Assembly (NCBI GenBank): GCA_021802775.1
Contig: JAJZRJ010000019.1
Span: forward strand, 1 to 51,634
Source of the DNA: Deltaproteobacteria bacterium
GTDB lineage: Bacteria; Desulfobacterota; Desulfobulbia; Desulfobulbales; Desulfurivibrionaceae
DNA length: 51,634 nucleotides
Direction of reading: 5' to 3'
Numbering within the stretch: position 1 is the stretch's first letter; every line of letters begins with the position of its first letter. Under the pieces are notes generated by a model. It was not told where the DNA came from, made no database searches, and worked only from the letters and a program-made list of their open reading frames with translations. Made by a program: the position numbers and the translations under genes. Shown here piece by piece: positions 40,899-50,390 of the stretch.

Positions 40899-41560
40899 AA
40901 AACCTCAAGGAACGGAGCCAGGAAATCGCCCTGCTCATGCAGTATGCGGTGCCGGAGGCCGAGCGGGTGCCGGCAAGAAAACTTCTCGAAAAATACGGCG
41001 ACGACGCGGTGGCGCTCAGCGTCTTTCACCACTTCTACAGCTTTCTGCCGGAGGGGCTCGACGACGCCATCACCATTCTGCGCCGGCTGGCGCGGCGGGA
41101 GAGCAAATTCCTGCTCTGCGCCACCACCAGCCACGGCGACTATCTTTATGCCACCGACAGCGAGGCCGCTGTTTTTCTCGGCCCGCTGGCCGAAGGGATG
41201 CCGGGGGAGGTACTCGACTTTTTCGGCTTTGCCAGCCCGGAGACCTTTCCCAAGACGCATCAGGATCTCGGCCGTTTCCCGGTCCACGTGCCGCCCTACC
41301 TCGACCGCAGCTTATGTCCGGCCTGCCATGCCGCGGAAGGCGAGTTCCACACCCTGGGCTGTCCGGTGGAAATCTGCCCCTGGTGCGGCGGCCAGCTCAC
41401 CAGCTGCCCCTGCCGTTTCAGCCAGCTCGGCATCCACGAAATGGACAAAGAAGCCCAGATCGACGACCTGCTCGAACTCCTCTACGCCAAGGGCCGCATC
41501 CCCTTCAACGCGGAAGAACAGGCCCCGGCCTACCCGACCAGCCCGGCTGATCTCGACTAG
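40895..41560 (+). CDS. Zinc-ribbon protein downstream of thiE, unknown
   Basis: A 221-residue protein. Residues 1-140 are helical with no recognised domain (LFHHFYSFLPEGLDD-like VFHHFYSFLPEGLDD, TTSHGDYLYATDSEAAVFLG). The C-terminal part carries cysteine pairs LCPACHAAEGEFHTLGCPVEICPWCGGQLTSCPCRF, a double zinc ribbon, then an acidic tail. The start overlaps the thiE stop (ATGA), implying coupled translation. Similar zinc-ribbon proteins occur in Desulfobacterota; the function is unknown. The stop overlaps that of rhomboid by four bases. Confidence 0.75.
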   Translation: MKNLKERSQEIALLMQYAVPEAERVPARKLLEKYGDDAVALSVFHHFYSFLPEGLDDAITILRRLARRESKFLLCATTSHGDYLYATDSEAAVFLGPLAEGMPGEVLDFFGFASPETFPKTHQDLGRFPVHVPPYLDRSLCPACHAAEGEFHTLGCPVEICPWCGGQLTSCPCRFSQLGIHEMDKEAQIDDLLELLYAKGRIPFNAEEQAPAYPTSPADLD

Positions 41561-42444
41561 GCCGCCAGCGCCAGCCACCACGCGCCAGCGACAATCCCCA
41601 AGGCCGTCACGGCGGCGACCGCCTGCCAGCGCGGCAGCACCGCCCAACGCAGCATGCCGCCGCGAGCCACGATAAGCCCGAGCAGGAACCCGGCGATCAG
41701 CCCCCAGAGATGGGCGCCCAGGTCGGTGCGTTCGCCTTCGCTGCCCAACAACGCCAGCAGCGACAGCGCGCCGCCGGCGCCGATCAGCACATCCTGGGCC
41801 GTGGTGAGCCGGGCGACCCGCAGCCCGGCGAGAATCCCCACCGTGCCGAACACTGCCGTGGAAAATCCCACCGATTCAAAGCCGCTGCCGCGCAAAACCA
41901 CGTTGATCGCATTGCCCAGCCCGCCGGCCAGCAGGATCAGCAGCCAGCCAAAGCCGCTGCCGGTCAGGCGGCAGAGGAAATAAGCAAGCACGCCGCCGAT
42001 GACAGCGTTGCCCAGAAGATGGAGCACATCGGCATGCAGGGTCAAGGCCGTGACCACGCGCCACCACTCCCGCTGCTCAAGGATGCCGGTGGTTGTGGCC
42101 GCCCCGTGGACAAACCAGAAGCTCTCCTGTTCCCAGGCGCCGCTCAATGCATAGAAGGCCAGAAGGCCGCCGATCACCGGGATCACCACCGGCCGCGCCA
42201 CCAGAAAGAGCGAATCATCGGCCGCTGGCGGTGCCGGTGGCCAATTGTGATTCTCTGCCTCATAGGCGGCGAGTTCCGCCTGGGCCGCGGCTTCGTCTTG
42301 CGCAGACACCCAAAGCTGCCAGTGAGGGCGGACGAAAATCACCCGGTGCGGAATCTCCGCCGCACTCAAAACCAGAGCCCAGAGCAGAATCTGCCGCTGG
42401 CCCGGCGCCTGCGCCGCGATTCGCCACCGGCTACCCCCATCCAT
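41557..42444 (-). CDS. Rhomboid-family intramembrane serine protease
   Basis: A 295-residue protein. An N-terminal cytoplasmic part (about 1-85) looks like a DUF2007-type or rhomboid N-domain. About seven membrane spans follow. The catalytic serine is in ESVGFSTAVFGTVG and the histidine in GAHLWGLIAGFLLG; HLLGNAVIGG carries the conserved HxxxN loop. All key residues are therefore present. ATG 42444 has GGGAGG five bases upstream. It ends convergently with the zinc-ribbon gene. Confidence 0.92.
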   Translation of the reverse strand: MDGGSRWRIAAQAPGQRQILLWALVLSAAEIPHRVIFVRPHWQLWVSAQDEAAAQAELAAYEAENHNWPPAPPAADDSLFLVARPVVIPVIGGLLAFYALSGAWEQESFWFVHGAATTTGILEQREWWRVVTALTLHADVLHLLGNAVIGGVLAYFLCRLTGSGFGWLLILLAGGLGNAINVVLRGSGFESVGFSTAVFGTVGILAGLRVARLTTAQDVLIGAGGALSLLALLGSEGERTDLGAHLWGLIAGFLLGLIVARGGMLRWAVLPRWQAVAAVTALGIVAGAWWLALAA

Positions 42445-42592
42445 ACCGCCTCCCCTTGCCCCATGCTCCCTGCAAGTGCGCTGTTTCCATCCGCCCCTTT
42501 CCGCGGTATAGTGCCATGAAAACACTGCGTCAGCGGCAGGGCCAGCCGGCCGCCGCCCGCTCATCAAACCCCTTGCTCGAAGCCGCTGCCGT

Positions 42593-43255
42593 ATGGATTC
42601 TATCACATATCTGATCGATCTGGTGCTCCACGTGGATGCCCACCTCGGCGCCCTGATCACTGCCATGGGCCCCTGGACCTATCTGATTCTTTTCCTCATC
42701 ATCTTCTGCGAAACCGGGCTGATCGTCACCCCGTTTTTGCCCGGCGACTCGCTGCTCTTTGCCGCCGGCACCTTTGCCGGGGTCTCGCTGCTCGACCTCC
42801 CGCTGCTGCTGGCCACCTTATCGGCTGCCGGCATTCTCGGCGATGCGGTGAACTTCTCCCTGGGCGCCTCGATCGGCCGCCGCATCCTCGCTTCCAGAGC
42901 CAATCGCTTCATCAAGCAGGAACATCTCGACAAAACCAGCCGCTTCTACGAAAAACATGGCGGCAAGACCATCATCATCGCCCGCTTCATGCCGATCATC
43001 AGAACCTTTGCCCCCTTTGTCGCAGGCCTCGGCCGCATGGCCCCCAGCCGCTTCTTCCTCTTCAACGTGAGCGGCGGCCTGCTCTGGGTCCTGCTGCTCA
43101 CCGGCGGCGGCTATCTCTTCGGCAACCTGCCCCTGGTGCAGCGCCATTTCTCGCTGGTGATCATGGCGATCATCGTGCTTTCCATCCTGCCCGGCGTGAT
43201 CGAATACCTCCGCCACCGCCGGGCGCCGGCTGCCGCCGAGGCCGAGAGGGGCTGA
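42593..43255 (+). CDS. DedA/VTT-family membrane protein
   Basis: A 220-residue inner-membrane protein of the DedA family, linked to lipid scrambling/flipping and proton balance. Motifs are FCETGLIVTPFLPGDSLLFAAG (with the conserved E and D), GDAVNFSLGASIGRR, FYEKHGGKTIIIARFMPIIRTFAPFVAGLGRM and three C-terminal spans. ATG 42593 begins the family pattern. Divergent from rhomboid with a 148-base gap. Confidence 0.93.
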   Translation: MDSITYLIDLVLHVDAHLGALITAMGPWTYLILFLIIFCETGLIVTPFLPGDSLLFAAGTFAGVSLLDLPLLLATLSAAGILGDAVNFSLGASIGRRILASRANRFIKQEHLDKTSRFYEKHGGKTIIIARFMPIIRTFAPFVAGLGRMAPSRFFLFNVSGGLLWVLLLTGGGYLFGNLPLVQRHFSLVIMAIIVLSILPGVIEYLRHRRAPAAAEAERG

Positions 43256-43276
43256 GTCCGCTCTTTCCTTAGGCGG

Positions 43277-44569
43277 CTAACCTTCCAGATAAAGCTCGCC
43301 ATCCTTGTCGTCGTAGGCAAACAACTCGGCATGACGGCCCCACATGATGGCGATGTCGAGCTGTTTCTCCGCCCGGTCGCCGAAGTCCGACTCGAATTTT
43401 TCCAGGAAATATTCCCAGGCCACGCGATGGTTGTTATCCTGCTGGAGTGTTTCATATATCCAGTTGATGAGCGGCAGCCGGAGAATGCGGGCGGCGATGA
43501 GTTCCTTGCGGGCGAGGATGTTCGCCTCGGCATAGGCCTTGCCCAGCGGCGTCAGGATGAGATCGCCCTCGTGGACCGTGACAAAGCCGAGCAACTCGCC
43601 GGCCTCGACAATAGGCAGGAGATCATCGAGTTCCAGGACCAGTTCGCCGCTCAGGCGATAAAGGTCGTTATGGCCCGCTTCCGCGAGCAGTTTTTCCACC
43701 AGACCGGCAAGGGCGTTCAAATGGGCATGGGGTAATTTTTTCCTGGCCTGGGCTCCGGCCACGGCGACCGCCACCCGGCGGCCGGTGACCAGCCCATAGA
43801 TGCGGTCCACCCACGCCTGAAACGCCGTGTCCTTGCGTTGCCGCGGATGGCGGAGGGTGACCGGCACGTCCGCGACGATATGCCCCGGGTCCTTGCCCAT
43901 GACCACGACCCGATCGGCCATGAGCACCGCCTCCTCGATATTGTGGGTCACCATGAGGATGGCGCGGGTAGGAATCCGCCGGTTCTGCCAGAGTTCCAGA
44001 AGCTCGCCGCGCAGTGCCTCGGCGGAAAGGACATCGAGGGCGGAAAAGGGCTCGTCGAGGCAGAGCAGTTCCGGCTCCACCGCCATGGCCCGCGCAAAAC
44101 CCACCTTCTGCCGCATGCCGCCGGAAATCTCCCGGGGGTAGGCAGACTCAAAGCCGTCGAGCCCCACGGTATCGATGAGCCGAAGCGCCCTTTCCCGCCG
44201 CTCGGGCCGCGGGATGCGCCTGGCCTTGAGCGCCACCTCGACGTTTTCCAGCACGGTCAACCAGGGATAGAGGGCAAAAGTCTGGAAAACGATGGTGGCA
44301 TACGGATTGACCGTCAGCAACGGCTCGCCGCGATAGAGCACGATGCCGCTGGTGGCGGAGTCGAGCCCGGCGATGATGCGGAGCAGCGTCGATTTCCCGC
44401 ACCCCGACGGCCCCAGCAGGCAAACAAACTCGCCGGCCTGGATGGCGAGATCGACCTTTTCCACCGCCACCAGTTGGCGTTCCCCCTGGCCATAAGACCT
44501 GACGACTCCACGAAGCTCCAGCAGCCGTTCCGGAACGGCGGCATTGGACGATAGCGGTTTTTCTCGCAT
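43277..44569 (-). CDS. ABC transporter ATPase with AAA-associated C-terminal domain
   Basis: About 430 residues. The N-terminal two thirds are an ABC ATPase of the nitrate/sulfonate/taurine group: Walker A GPSGCGKST, Q-loop IVFQTFALYPW, signature SGGMRQKV, Walker B LLCLDEPFSALD and the H-switch MVTHNIEEAV. The C-terminal third matches the AAA-associated domain fused to some such ATPases (LVEKLLAEAGHNDLYRL, then LPLINWIYETLQQDNNHRV). ATG 44569 has GGAG at eight bases; GTG 44578 and ATG 44575 are alternatives. It overlaps or abuts the permease gene. No binding protein is adjacent. Confidence 0.92.
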   Translation of the reverse strand: MREKPLSSNAAVPERLLELRGVVRSYGQGERQLVAVEKVDLAIQAGEFVCLLGPSGCGKSTLLRIIAGLDSATSGIVLYRGEPLLTVNPYATIVFQTFALYPWLTVLENVEVALKARRIPRPERRERALRLIDTVGLDGFESAYPREISGGMRQKVGFARAMAVEPELLCLDEPFSALDVLSAEALRGELLELWQNRRIPTRAILMVTHNIEEAVLMADRVVVMGKDPGHIVADVPVTLRHPRQRKDTAFQAWVDRIYGLVTGRRVAVAVAGAQARKKLPHAHLNALAGLVEKLLAEAGHNDLYRLSGELVLELDDLLPIVEAGELLGFVTVHEGDLILTPLGKAYAEANILARKELIAARILRLPLINWIYETLQQDNNHRVAWEYFLEKFESDFGDRAEKQLDIAIMWGRHAELFAYDDKDGELYLEG

Positions 44570-44574
44570 AGCCA

Positions 44575-46305
44575 TCACTCCAGGCGGTAGCGTTCTTCGG
44601 CAAGGCGGTAGAGCTTCTGCCAGAAGATGCGGTTGATGACGACCACCGTGACGACCAGCAGCAGGGTGGCGGCAAGCAAGAGCGCGTAATCGTTGCCAGC
44701 CGTGGCCCGGGCAATGAGCGCGCCGATGCCGGTCACGCTGTGGGTTCGCCCCCCGAATTCGACGTATTCGGCGACGATGCTGGCATTCCAGGCCCCGCCG
44801 CTGGCGGTGATGGCCCCGGTGATGATGTAGGGGAAAAGCGCCGGCAGGATGAGCGTCCGCCAGCGTTCGGCCGGCGGCAGACGCAACAGGGCGGTGGTCT
44901 GGAGCAGGTCCTGCGGGATGGCGCTGGCGCCGGCGATGACATTAAACAGCAGGTACCACTGGGTGCCCATGAGCATCAGGGTGATGGCCGCAATGTTGAG
45001 GCCGCCAGGGGTCGCCAGCAAGGCGAGGAGCAGGATGGGGAAAAGGGCCGTGGCGGGGATGGCTGCCACCACCTGCACCATCGGCTGGAGAATGCGGGCA
45101 AGCCGGCGGTTGGTGCCGATAGCCACCCCCACCGGCACGGTCCACAGCAGGGCGACGGCCAGCGCGGCGCAGACCCGGAGAAAGGTGGCGAAGAGTCCCG
45201 AGAAGACCTCTCCCCACACCGGCAACGGCACCCCCCAAAGCAGGGAGACCGCCTGCCAACTTCCATAAAAAATCGCGACGGCCAGGCTGCCGAGCGCCGC
45301 GAGAAAGGGGAAAGAAAAAGCGGCCTGTCCGGATACCTCCCCCGGCATGGCGATGATCACGGTAGAAGGCCGCGACGTCTCCAGGCGATCCACCCGGTCG
45401 AGAAAGGGCTGCCAGACCCGCCGGCCAACAAAATCCACCAGCCAGCTGCGGCCAAGGAGGTCGTAAAACCAGGAGGTCGGCGGCCCCTCGCCCTCCAGCA
45501 TCTCGATCTTGAACTTGTTGCACCAGACCACCAGCGGCCGCCAGACGAGCTGATCCAGCAGCAGGATAAGCGAGACGAGCGTCGCCACCCCCATGAGGAC
45601 CGCGGCCGTATCGCCGCGACTCGCCGCGGTCTGCAGATAGCTCCCCAACCCCGGCAACCGGAAATCGCGGCTGCCGATATGGAAAATCTCCGCGGCCATG
45701 AGAAAAAACCAGCCGCCGGACCAGCTCATCATGCTGTTCCAGAGCAGCCCCATGGCGGCAAAGGGCAACTCCATGGTCTTGAAACGGGTCCAGCCGTCGA
45801 AGCGGAAAATGGCCGCCGCCTCCCGCAAATCGCCGGGGATCGTCGTCATCGACTGGTAGAAACTGAAGGTCATGTTCCAGGCCTGCGAGGTGAAGATCAG
45901 GATGATCGCCGCCAGTTCCGCAGCCAGATAGTCGGGCATGATCGCAGTCAGGCTGAGCAGCACCACCGGCAGGAAGGAGAGGATGGGAATGCTCTGGAGC
46001 ACGTCGAGCAACGGCATGAGCACCACCCGGGCGGTGCGCCGGCGGGCGGCGGCATACCCGTAGAAGAGGCTGAAACAGAGCGAAAGCAGGTAGGCGGCGG
46101 CCATCCTGCCCACCGACAGCAGCGCGTACCAGGGCAGGAGATAGGGCGACAGCGAGACATCCGGCCCGCTGATGGCCGCCGGTGCATGGAAGGCGAGATG
46201 ATGCCCCACGTACAGCAGCGCGGCGACCCCGCAGAGGATGAAGCTGTCCCCCAGGGTAAACGGCGTGGTCTTGGGCAAGGCGGGGCCGAACCGGTTAGGC
46301 CGCAT
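44575..46305 (-). CDS. ABC transporter fused double permease (SsuC/NrtB type)
   Basis: A 576-residue fusion of two BPD-type permease domains. The first (about 20-255) carries the EAA-like loop DLREAAAIFRFDGWTRFKTMELPFAAMGL. The second (about 340-570) has IPQDLLQTTALLRLPPAERWRTLILPALFPYIITG. Each half has about five to six spans, joined by a soluble linker (about 262-320, LEGEGPPTSWFYDLLGRSWLVDFVGRR). The fused form needs one ATPase gene, which follows directly. ATG 46305 has GGGAGG six bases upstream. The substrate is unknown. Confidence 0.92.
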   Translation of the reverse strand: MRPNRFGPALPKTTPFTLGDSFILCGVAALLYVGHHLAFHAPAAISGPDVSLSPYLLPWYALLSVGRMAAAYLLSLCFSLFYGYAAARRRTARVVLMPLLDVLQSIPILSFLPVVLLSLTAIMPDYLAAELAAIILIFTSQAWNMTFSFYQSMTTIPGDLREAAAIFRFDGWTRFKTMELPFAAMGLLWNSMMSWSGGWFFLMAAEIFHIGSRDFRLPGLGSYLQTAASRGDTAAVLMGVATLVSLILLLDQLVWRPLVVWCNKFKIEMLEGEGPPTSWFYDLLGRSWLVDFVGRRVWQPFLDRVDRLETSRPSTVIIAMPGEVSGQAAFSFPFLAALGSLAVAIFYGSWQAVSLLWGVPLPVWGEVFSGLFATFLRVCAALAVALLWTVPVGVAIGTNRRLARILQPMVQVVAAIPATALFPILLLALLATPGGLNIAAITLMLMGTQWYLLFNVIAGASAIPQDLLQTTALLRLPPAERWRTLILPALFPYIITGAITASGGAWNASIVAEYVEFGGRTHSVTGIGALIARATAGNDYALLLAATLLLVVTVVVINRIFWQKLYRLAEERYRLE

Positions 46306-46406
46306 GACTACCTCCCGACGCATGTCTCCCGTGGGTGTCCGTCAGGCCGCCATCGCGACCCCGGCATCGCCGCCCAGGGAGAAAGCCGTGTGGAATCAGG
46401 GCGCAC

Positions 46407-46442
46407 CAAAAAAAAGGGCTTGACCCTGAAGGCCAAACCCTT
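46407..46442 (-). terminator. Terminator of tRNA-Leu
   Basis: On the minus strand AAGGGTTTGGCC pairs with GGGTCAAGCCCTT (with G-T pairs) and is followed by a T run, 11 bases after the tRNA. Confidence 0.8.
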
Positions 46443-46453
46443 ATGATGTGCGC

Positions 46454-46540
46454 TGGTGCCGAAGAGGAGACTCGAACTCCTACAGGGAAACCCCCACTAG
46501 ACCCTGAACCTAGCGCGTCTACCAGTTCCGCCACTTCGGC
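46454..46540 (-). tRNA. tRNA-Leu (anticodon CAG)
   Basis: 87 bases on the minus strand. The acceptor is GCCGAAG/CTTCGGC with encoded CCA. The anticodon stem CTAGG/TCTAG holds TTCAGGG, and a long variable arm (class II) and the T arm GGAGTTCGAGTCTCC are present. It is complete and is not interrupted by any element. Confidence 0.96.
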
Positions 46541-46553
46541 ACACGAGACCGCG

Positions 46554-46583
46554 ATATTACTTACTCCCCCGCCCCCATGTCAA
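46554..46583 (-). promoter_or_regulatory. Promoter of tRNA-Leu
   Basis: TTGACA (46583-46578), an 18-base spacer rich in G, then TAATAT (46559-46554), 14 bases before the tRNA. Confidence 0.6.
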
Positions 46584-46746
46584 GATATTTCCGGAGATTT
46601 TCTCTATGCCACCCAAACCCTGTTCACAGCGCCCCCAACCATCACGCGCCACCCCCCGCACCCACGAAGATTTGCTTGCGTTCTCGCCCCTGCCTGTATA
46701 TTGTCCAGGCAATTCTTCTCCGCCCGAGGCCGAGCACCCGAATCAC

Positions 46747-47721
46747 ATGAAAATCTACACCGATCTGCGCGACATAGCCGAGCCATTCCCCCATGCCTGC
46801 ATCACCATCGGCAACTTCGACGGGGTCCATCTCGGCCACCAGATGCTGTTCAGCGAGGTGGTCGGGTTGGCGTACCGCCACCAGGGCACCAGCGTTGCCA
46901 TAACCTTTGACCCCCATCCGCTCCAGGTCATGCGGCCGGAGCTGGGGCTGAAGCTCATCTCCAGCCGAGAGCAGAAGATCGAGCTGATCGGCATGGCCCA
47001 CCTCGATGCCCTGGTCATCCTCCCCTTTACCAAAGAGTTTGCCGCGATGCCGGCGGAACACTTTGTGGACGAGGTGCTCATCCGCACCATGGGGGTGCAG
47101 GAACTGGTGGTGGGATACGACTACGCCTTCGGCAAGGGCCGCCGGGGGAACATCCCCTTCCTGGAGGAACAGGGCCGCGCCAAGGGTTTCGGCGTCACGG
47201 TGGTGGAGGCCTACTACGTGGACAGCCTGCTGGCGAGCAGCACCAAGGTGCGGGAACTGGTGCAGGACGGACGCATGCGGGAGGTGAAGAAACTGCTCGG
47301 CCGCCCCTACCAGATTCGCGGCGAGGTCCAGGTGGGCGAGAAACGCGGGGGCAAGACCCTGGGGTTTCCCACCGCCAACCTCTATTTCGACAGCGACGAC
47401 CTCTGCCCCCGCCACGGGGTCTATGTCTGCCAGGTGATCTATGGCGGCAGGTGCTACGGCGGGGTGATGAATATCGGCCGCAACCCCACCTTTGCCGGCG
47501 AACGCGTCTCGGCCGAGACCCATATCTTCGACTTCAACAAGGATATCTACGGCCAGCCGATCAAGGTCAACCTGCTCCGCTTCCTGCGCGAGGAACGCAA
47601 ATTCAACGGCCCTGCCGAATTAGCCGCCCAGATCGGCCACGACGTGGAAGAGGCCAAACAGGTGCTCACCGAAGCGCGGCAGGAGTTGGTGCTTTCCTGC
47701 GAAGAATGCTACAATCGCTGA
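46747..47721 (+). CDS. ribF: Bifunctional riboflavin kinase / FAD synthetase
   Basis: A 324-residue enzyme making FMN and FAD. The N-terminal FAD synthetase domain has CITIGNFDGVHLGHQ and TFDPHPLQVM, with SSTKVRELVQDGRM (ISSTxxR-type motif). The C-terminal kinase domain has GKTLGFPTANLYF, GVYVCQV and GVMNIGRNPTF. ATG 46747 is chosen because homology begins there; the upstream open frame is not protein-like. No FMN riboswitch pattern precedes it. Confidence 0.96.
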   Translation: MKIYTDLRDIAEPFPHACITIGNFDGVHLGHQMLFSEVVGLAYRHQGTSVAITFDPHPLQVMRPELGLKLISSREQKIELIGMAHLDALVILPFTKEFAAMPAEHFVDEVLIRTMGVQELVVGYDYAFGKGRRGNIPFLEEQGRAKGFGVTVVEAYYVDSLLASSTKVRELVQDGRMREVKKLLGRPYQIRGEVQVGEKRGGKTLGFPTANLYFDSDDLCPRHGVYVCQVIYGGRCYGGVMNIGRNPTFAGERVSAETHIFDFNKDIYGQPIKVNLLRFLREERKFNGPAELAAQIGHDVEEAKQVLTEARQELVLSCEECYNR

Positions 47722-47751
47722 CCAGCACCTCCCCCTGCCGACAAAACGAAC

Positions 47752-48561
47752 TTATTTGTACTCCTGTTTTTTCAGGACATCTGTAGCGCCACCCGCCAGA
47801 AAGACATAGTTCTTGTACCCGTTTTCCACCAAATAATATTCCAGCCACTGTACCTGCTTGCCGACCTGGTCAAAAATCAACAACTTTTTATCCTGGTTCG
47901 CTTTTTTATTCACAAAGTTGGGGATGAACTTGTCCAGGGGGATGGCCAAAGCCTTTTCCAACCCCGGCAGGTTGCCTGTCCGCTGCACATTGTCACGGAC
48001 ATCGATCACCAATGCATTGGCTGCGGATGCCTGGTCCTTGAATTTTTCAAAAGGCAAGGTCCTTTTCTGAAAATCCGACTCGGAGATGATCTGTTTTTTC
48101 GCGTCGACCACCACCTTCCCCAGCCGCAAGGTCTCGCGAGGGTGTGTCTTCACCCATTCCGGAATGCCGGCGTCATAGGCATAACTGTTCGTCACCCCGG
48201 CATTCTGGGCTTTTTTGGCCGCCTCATACGATTTGTAGCAGCTGATACCGTTGCAGTAGAAAACGATCTTTTTGCCCGGATTCTTGGCAACAAGGTCCTG
48301 AACAGACTTCACAAAAAGTATGTCGGCAACCGGGATATGACTGGCCCCTTTCGGATGAATGACATCGTATTCGATTTTGGAGCGCACATCCACAATCACA
48401 ACGTTTCCGGCTTGGTAATCCTTAAAAAGTTCCTCCGTGCTTATTGGCTTGACCGTGGGATACTTGGCCCGACCAGGGAAATCCCCGGCCAAAAGCGGCG
48501 GCACCAGCATCACCAAGAATGCCGTTGCCAACAACAACACAACCTGCAACATCTTTTTCAT
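47752..48561 (-). CDS. Exported tandem rhodanese protein
   Basis: A 269-residue protein with a signal peptide (MKKMLQVVLLLATAFLVMLVPPLLAG). Two rhodanese domains follow. The first (about 40-140) has VVIVDVRSKIEYDVIHPKGASHIP and the active loop YCNGISCYKS with C103. The second (about 165-265) has ALVIDVRDNVQRTGNLPGLEKALAIPLDKF but FDQVGKQVQW where the catalytic cysteine loop should be, so it is inactive. It may carry sulfane sulfur in the periplasm. AAGGAGAGG precedes ATG 48561. Confidence 0.88.
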   Translation of the reverse strand: MKKMLQVVLLLATAFLVMLVPPLLAGDFPGRAKYPTVKPISTEELFKDYQAGNVVIVDVRSKIEYDVIHPKGASHIPVADILFVKSVQDLVAKNPGKKIVFYCNGISCYKSYEAAKKAQNAGVTNSYAYDAGIPEWVKTHPRETLRLGKVVVDAKKQIISESDFQKRTLPFEKFKDQASAANALVIDVRDNVQRTGNLPGLEKALAIPLDKFIPNFVNKKANQDKKLLIFDQVGKQVQWLEYYLVENGYKNYVFLAGGATDVLKKQEYK

Positions 48562-48654
48562 AGCAACCTCTCCTTCCCTAAAAGTTATTTTTTTCGCTCC
48601 TCCCCCTTACAGCCTGCATTATCTTTCTCCTCGCCCCCCCCCTCATACTGACAG

Positions 48655-50298
48655 TTAAAATTCTTCCTTAGTAAATTTCGTCACATCTTCAGGCGTTGCG
48701 CCGCCCCCCCGCAGCTTGGCCGCCTGTTTGATCTCCTTCCTGACAGGCTTGGCCAGCTTGGCCGATGACGCCGCCAGAGAGACGGCCGGGGCCAAAGCAG
48801 CATGCTGCTGACCCCGGACCACCATGGCCGGCGGCCGCAGCCGATCCGCGACCATGGCCAGCCGCGATTTGCTCCCACCCTTGCTGCCGCTGAGCAACTC
48901 CTCCAGTTCCTCCACCAGCCGCTTCAGGTGCAATGCCTGGGCAGAGAGCTCTTCGGAGGCGCTGGCCGCCTCTTCGGAATTGGCCGCGGTCTGCTGGGTG
49001 ACGGTGTCGATTTCCAGCACTGCCTGGTTCACCTGGGAAATACCGTGGGTCTGCTCCTTGGAAGCCGCGGCGATCTCCGCCACCAGGGCGCCCACCCTGG
49101 TCGCCTTTTCCGCCACGGTGCCGAAATCCTCGTTGGTCTGGGCCACCAGGGTCTCACCCTCATGCACCTTCTTCACCGTACCCTCGATGAGATCGGCGGT
49201 GTCGCGGGCAGCCTCGGCGGCCCGCATGGCGAGATTGCGCACCTCGTCGGCCACCACCGCGAAACCCGCCCCGGCCTCACCGGCCCGGGCCGCCTCCACC
49301 GCGGCGTTCAAGGCCAGCAGGTTGGTCTGGAAGGCGATCTCGTCGATGGTCTTGACGATCTTCTGAGTCTCCTCGCTCGCCTTGGAAATCTCCTCCATGG
49401 CCACGGTCTGGGCAGCCATGGACTGGTTGGCCTTTTCCACCACGCTGTTCACCTCACGCATCAGCCCGTCGCACTGGTCGGCGTTGTCGGCGTTCTGGCG
49501 GGTCATGGTGGAAACCTCTTCCAGCGTGGCCGAGGTCTCTTCCAGCGAGGCGGCCTGCCGCGAGGCACCATCGGCAAGCTGGTTGCTGGTGGAGGAGAGT
49601 TCGACCGAGGCGGCGGTGACCTGGTTGGCGCTCTTGTCGATGCCGCCGATGACGTGATTCATCGGTGCGATGATGAAGTGGGTCACCGCCCAGTAGATGG
49701 CAACGCACATGATGATAACCACCAGGCCAGCGGCGATCAATACGCCGAAGCCCAGTTTCATGGCCGAGGCGGTCATGGCCGAATCCGCCTCCTGCTGGAG
49801 TTTGGCGATGCGCTCACTCAGGGCATTGATGTTTTTCTTGATCACAACATCTTCGATCTGCAACTCCACCGAGCCAATGGCCTGCCCTTCGAAGAGGATA
49901 TCCTTTTTGACCACCTCGTTGGTCTTGGTCTCCTTGGCCGCGGCAATCTCGTCACCGTCCTTACCGCGGAAAATAACCGCCGCGATCTCCGGGTCGGCAA
50001 CCGCAGCCTGCGCCAAGGCCTGCAGGCCGGTAAAATCATAGCCGATGATGAAGGCCGCCGAGGACTGACCCAGGAGATCGGCCAGCGACTTGCCCTTCTG
50101 CCTGAGACTATGGTCGAGGAGTTTTTCCTGCTGGGTCTTTTCCGACTGCAGAGTGGCGATGAAGGTATCCACCTGCTCCTTCTGGAGTTTATAGGCACCG
50201 GTGATAATGATGGCGATGAGGCCGATCATCAATCCCATCATCAGTCCCGAGGCGATCAGGATGAACTTTGCCGCGATGCCCCGCTTGTTCTTGACCAT
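48655..50298 (-). CDS. Methyl-accepting chemotaxis protein
   Basis: A 547-residue chemoreceptor. TM1 (about 10-34) and TM2 (about 187-212) bracket a periplasmic domain of about 150 residues with helical ends. A short HAMP-like segment leads to the cytoplasmic coiled coil with the hairpin tip [46 protein letters not shown], which contacts CheA and CheW. ATG 50298 has GGAG upstream. It lies 92 bases after the PhnD-like binding protein on the same strand, so that protein may present ligand to this receptor. Confidence 0.93.
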   Translation of the reverse strand: MVKNKRGIAAKFILIASGLMMGLMIGLIAIIITGAYKLQKEQVDTFIATLQSEKTQQEKLLDHSLRQKGKSLADLLGQSSAAFIIGYDFTGLQALAQAAVADPEIAAVIFRGKDGDEIAAAKETKTNEVVKKDILFEGQAIGSVELQIEDVVIKKNINALSERIAKLQQEADSAMTASAMKLGFGVLIAAGLVVIIMCVAIYWAVTHFIIAPMNHVIGGIDKSANQVTAASVELSSTSNQLADGASRQAASLEETSATLEEVSTMTRQNADNADQCDGLMREVNSVVEKANQSMAAQTVAMEEISKASEETQKIVKTIDEIAFQTNLLALNAAVEAARAGEAGAGFAVVADEVRNLAMRAAEAARDTADLIEGTVKKVHEGETLVAQTNEDFGTVAEKATRVGALVAEIAAASKEQTHGISQVNQAVLEIDTVTQQTAANSEEAASASEELSAQALHLKRLVEELEELLSGSKGGSKSRLAMVADRLRPPAMVVRGQQHAALAPAVSLAASSAKLAKPVRKEIKQAAKLRGGGATPEDVTKFTKEEF

Positions 50299-50390
50299 GG
50301 ACTCACTCTCCGCTTGCTGGAATCTGGTCGCATTCAGGCCGGAACTCTCATGGTCCCGGCCTGAATGCGTGTTACCGAAGACGAAAGAAC

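Noticed and set aside
46541..46746. FMN riboswitch before ribF
   Set aside because: No conserved FMN-element blocks are visible; the gap contains the tRNA-Leu promoter instead.
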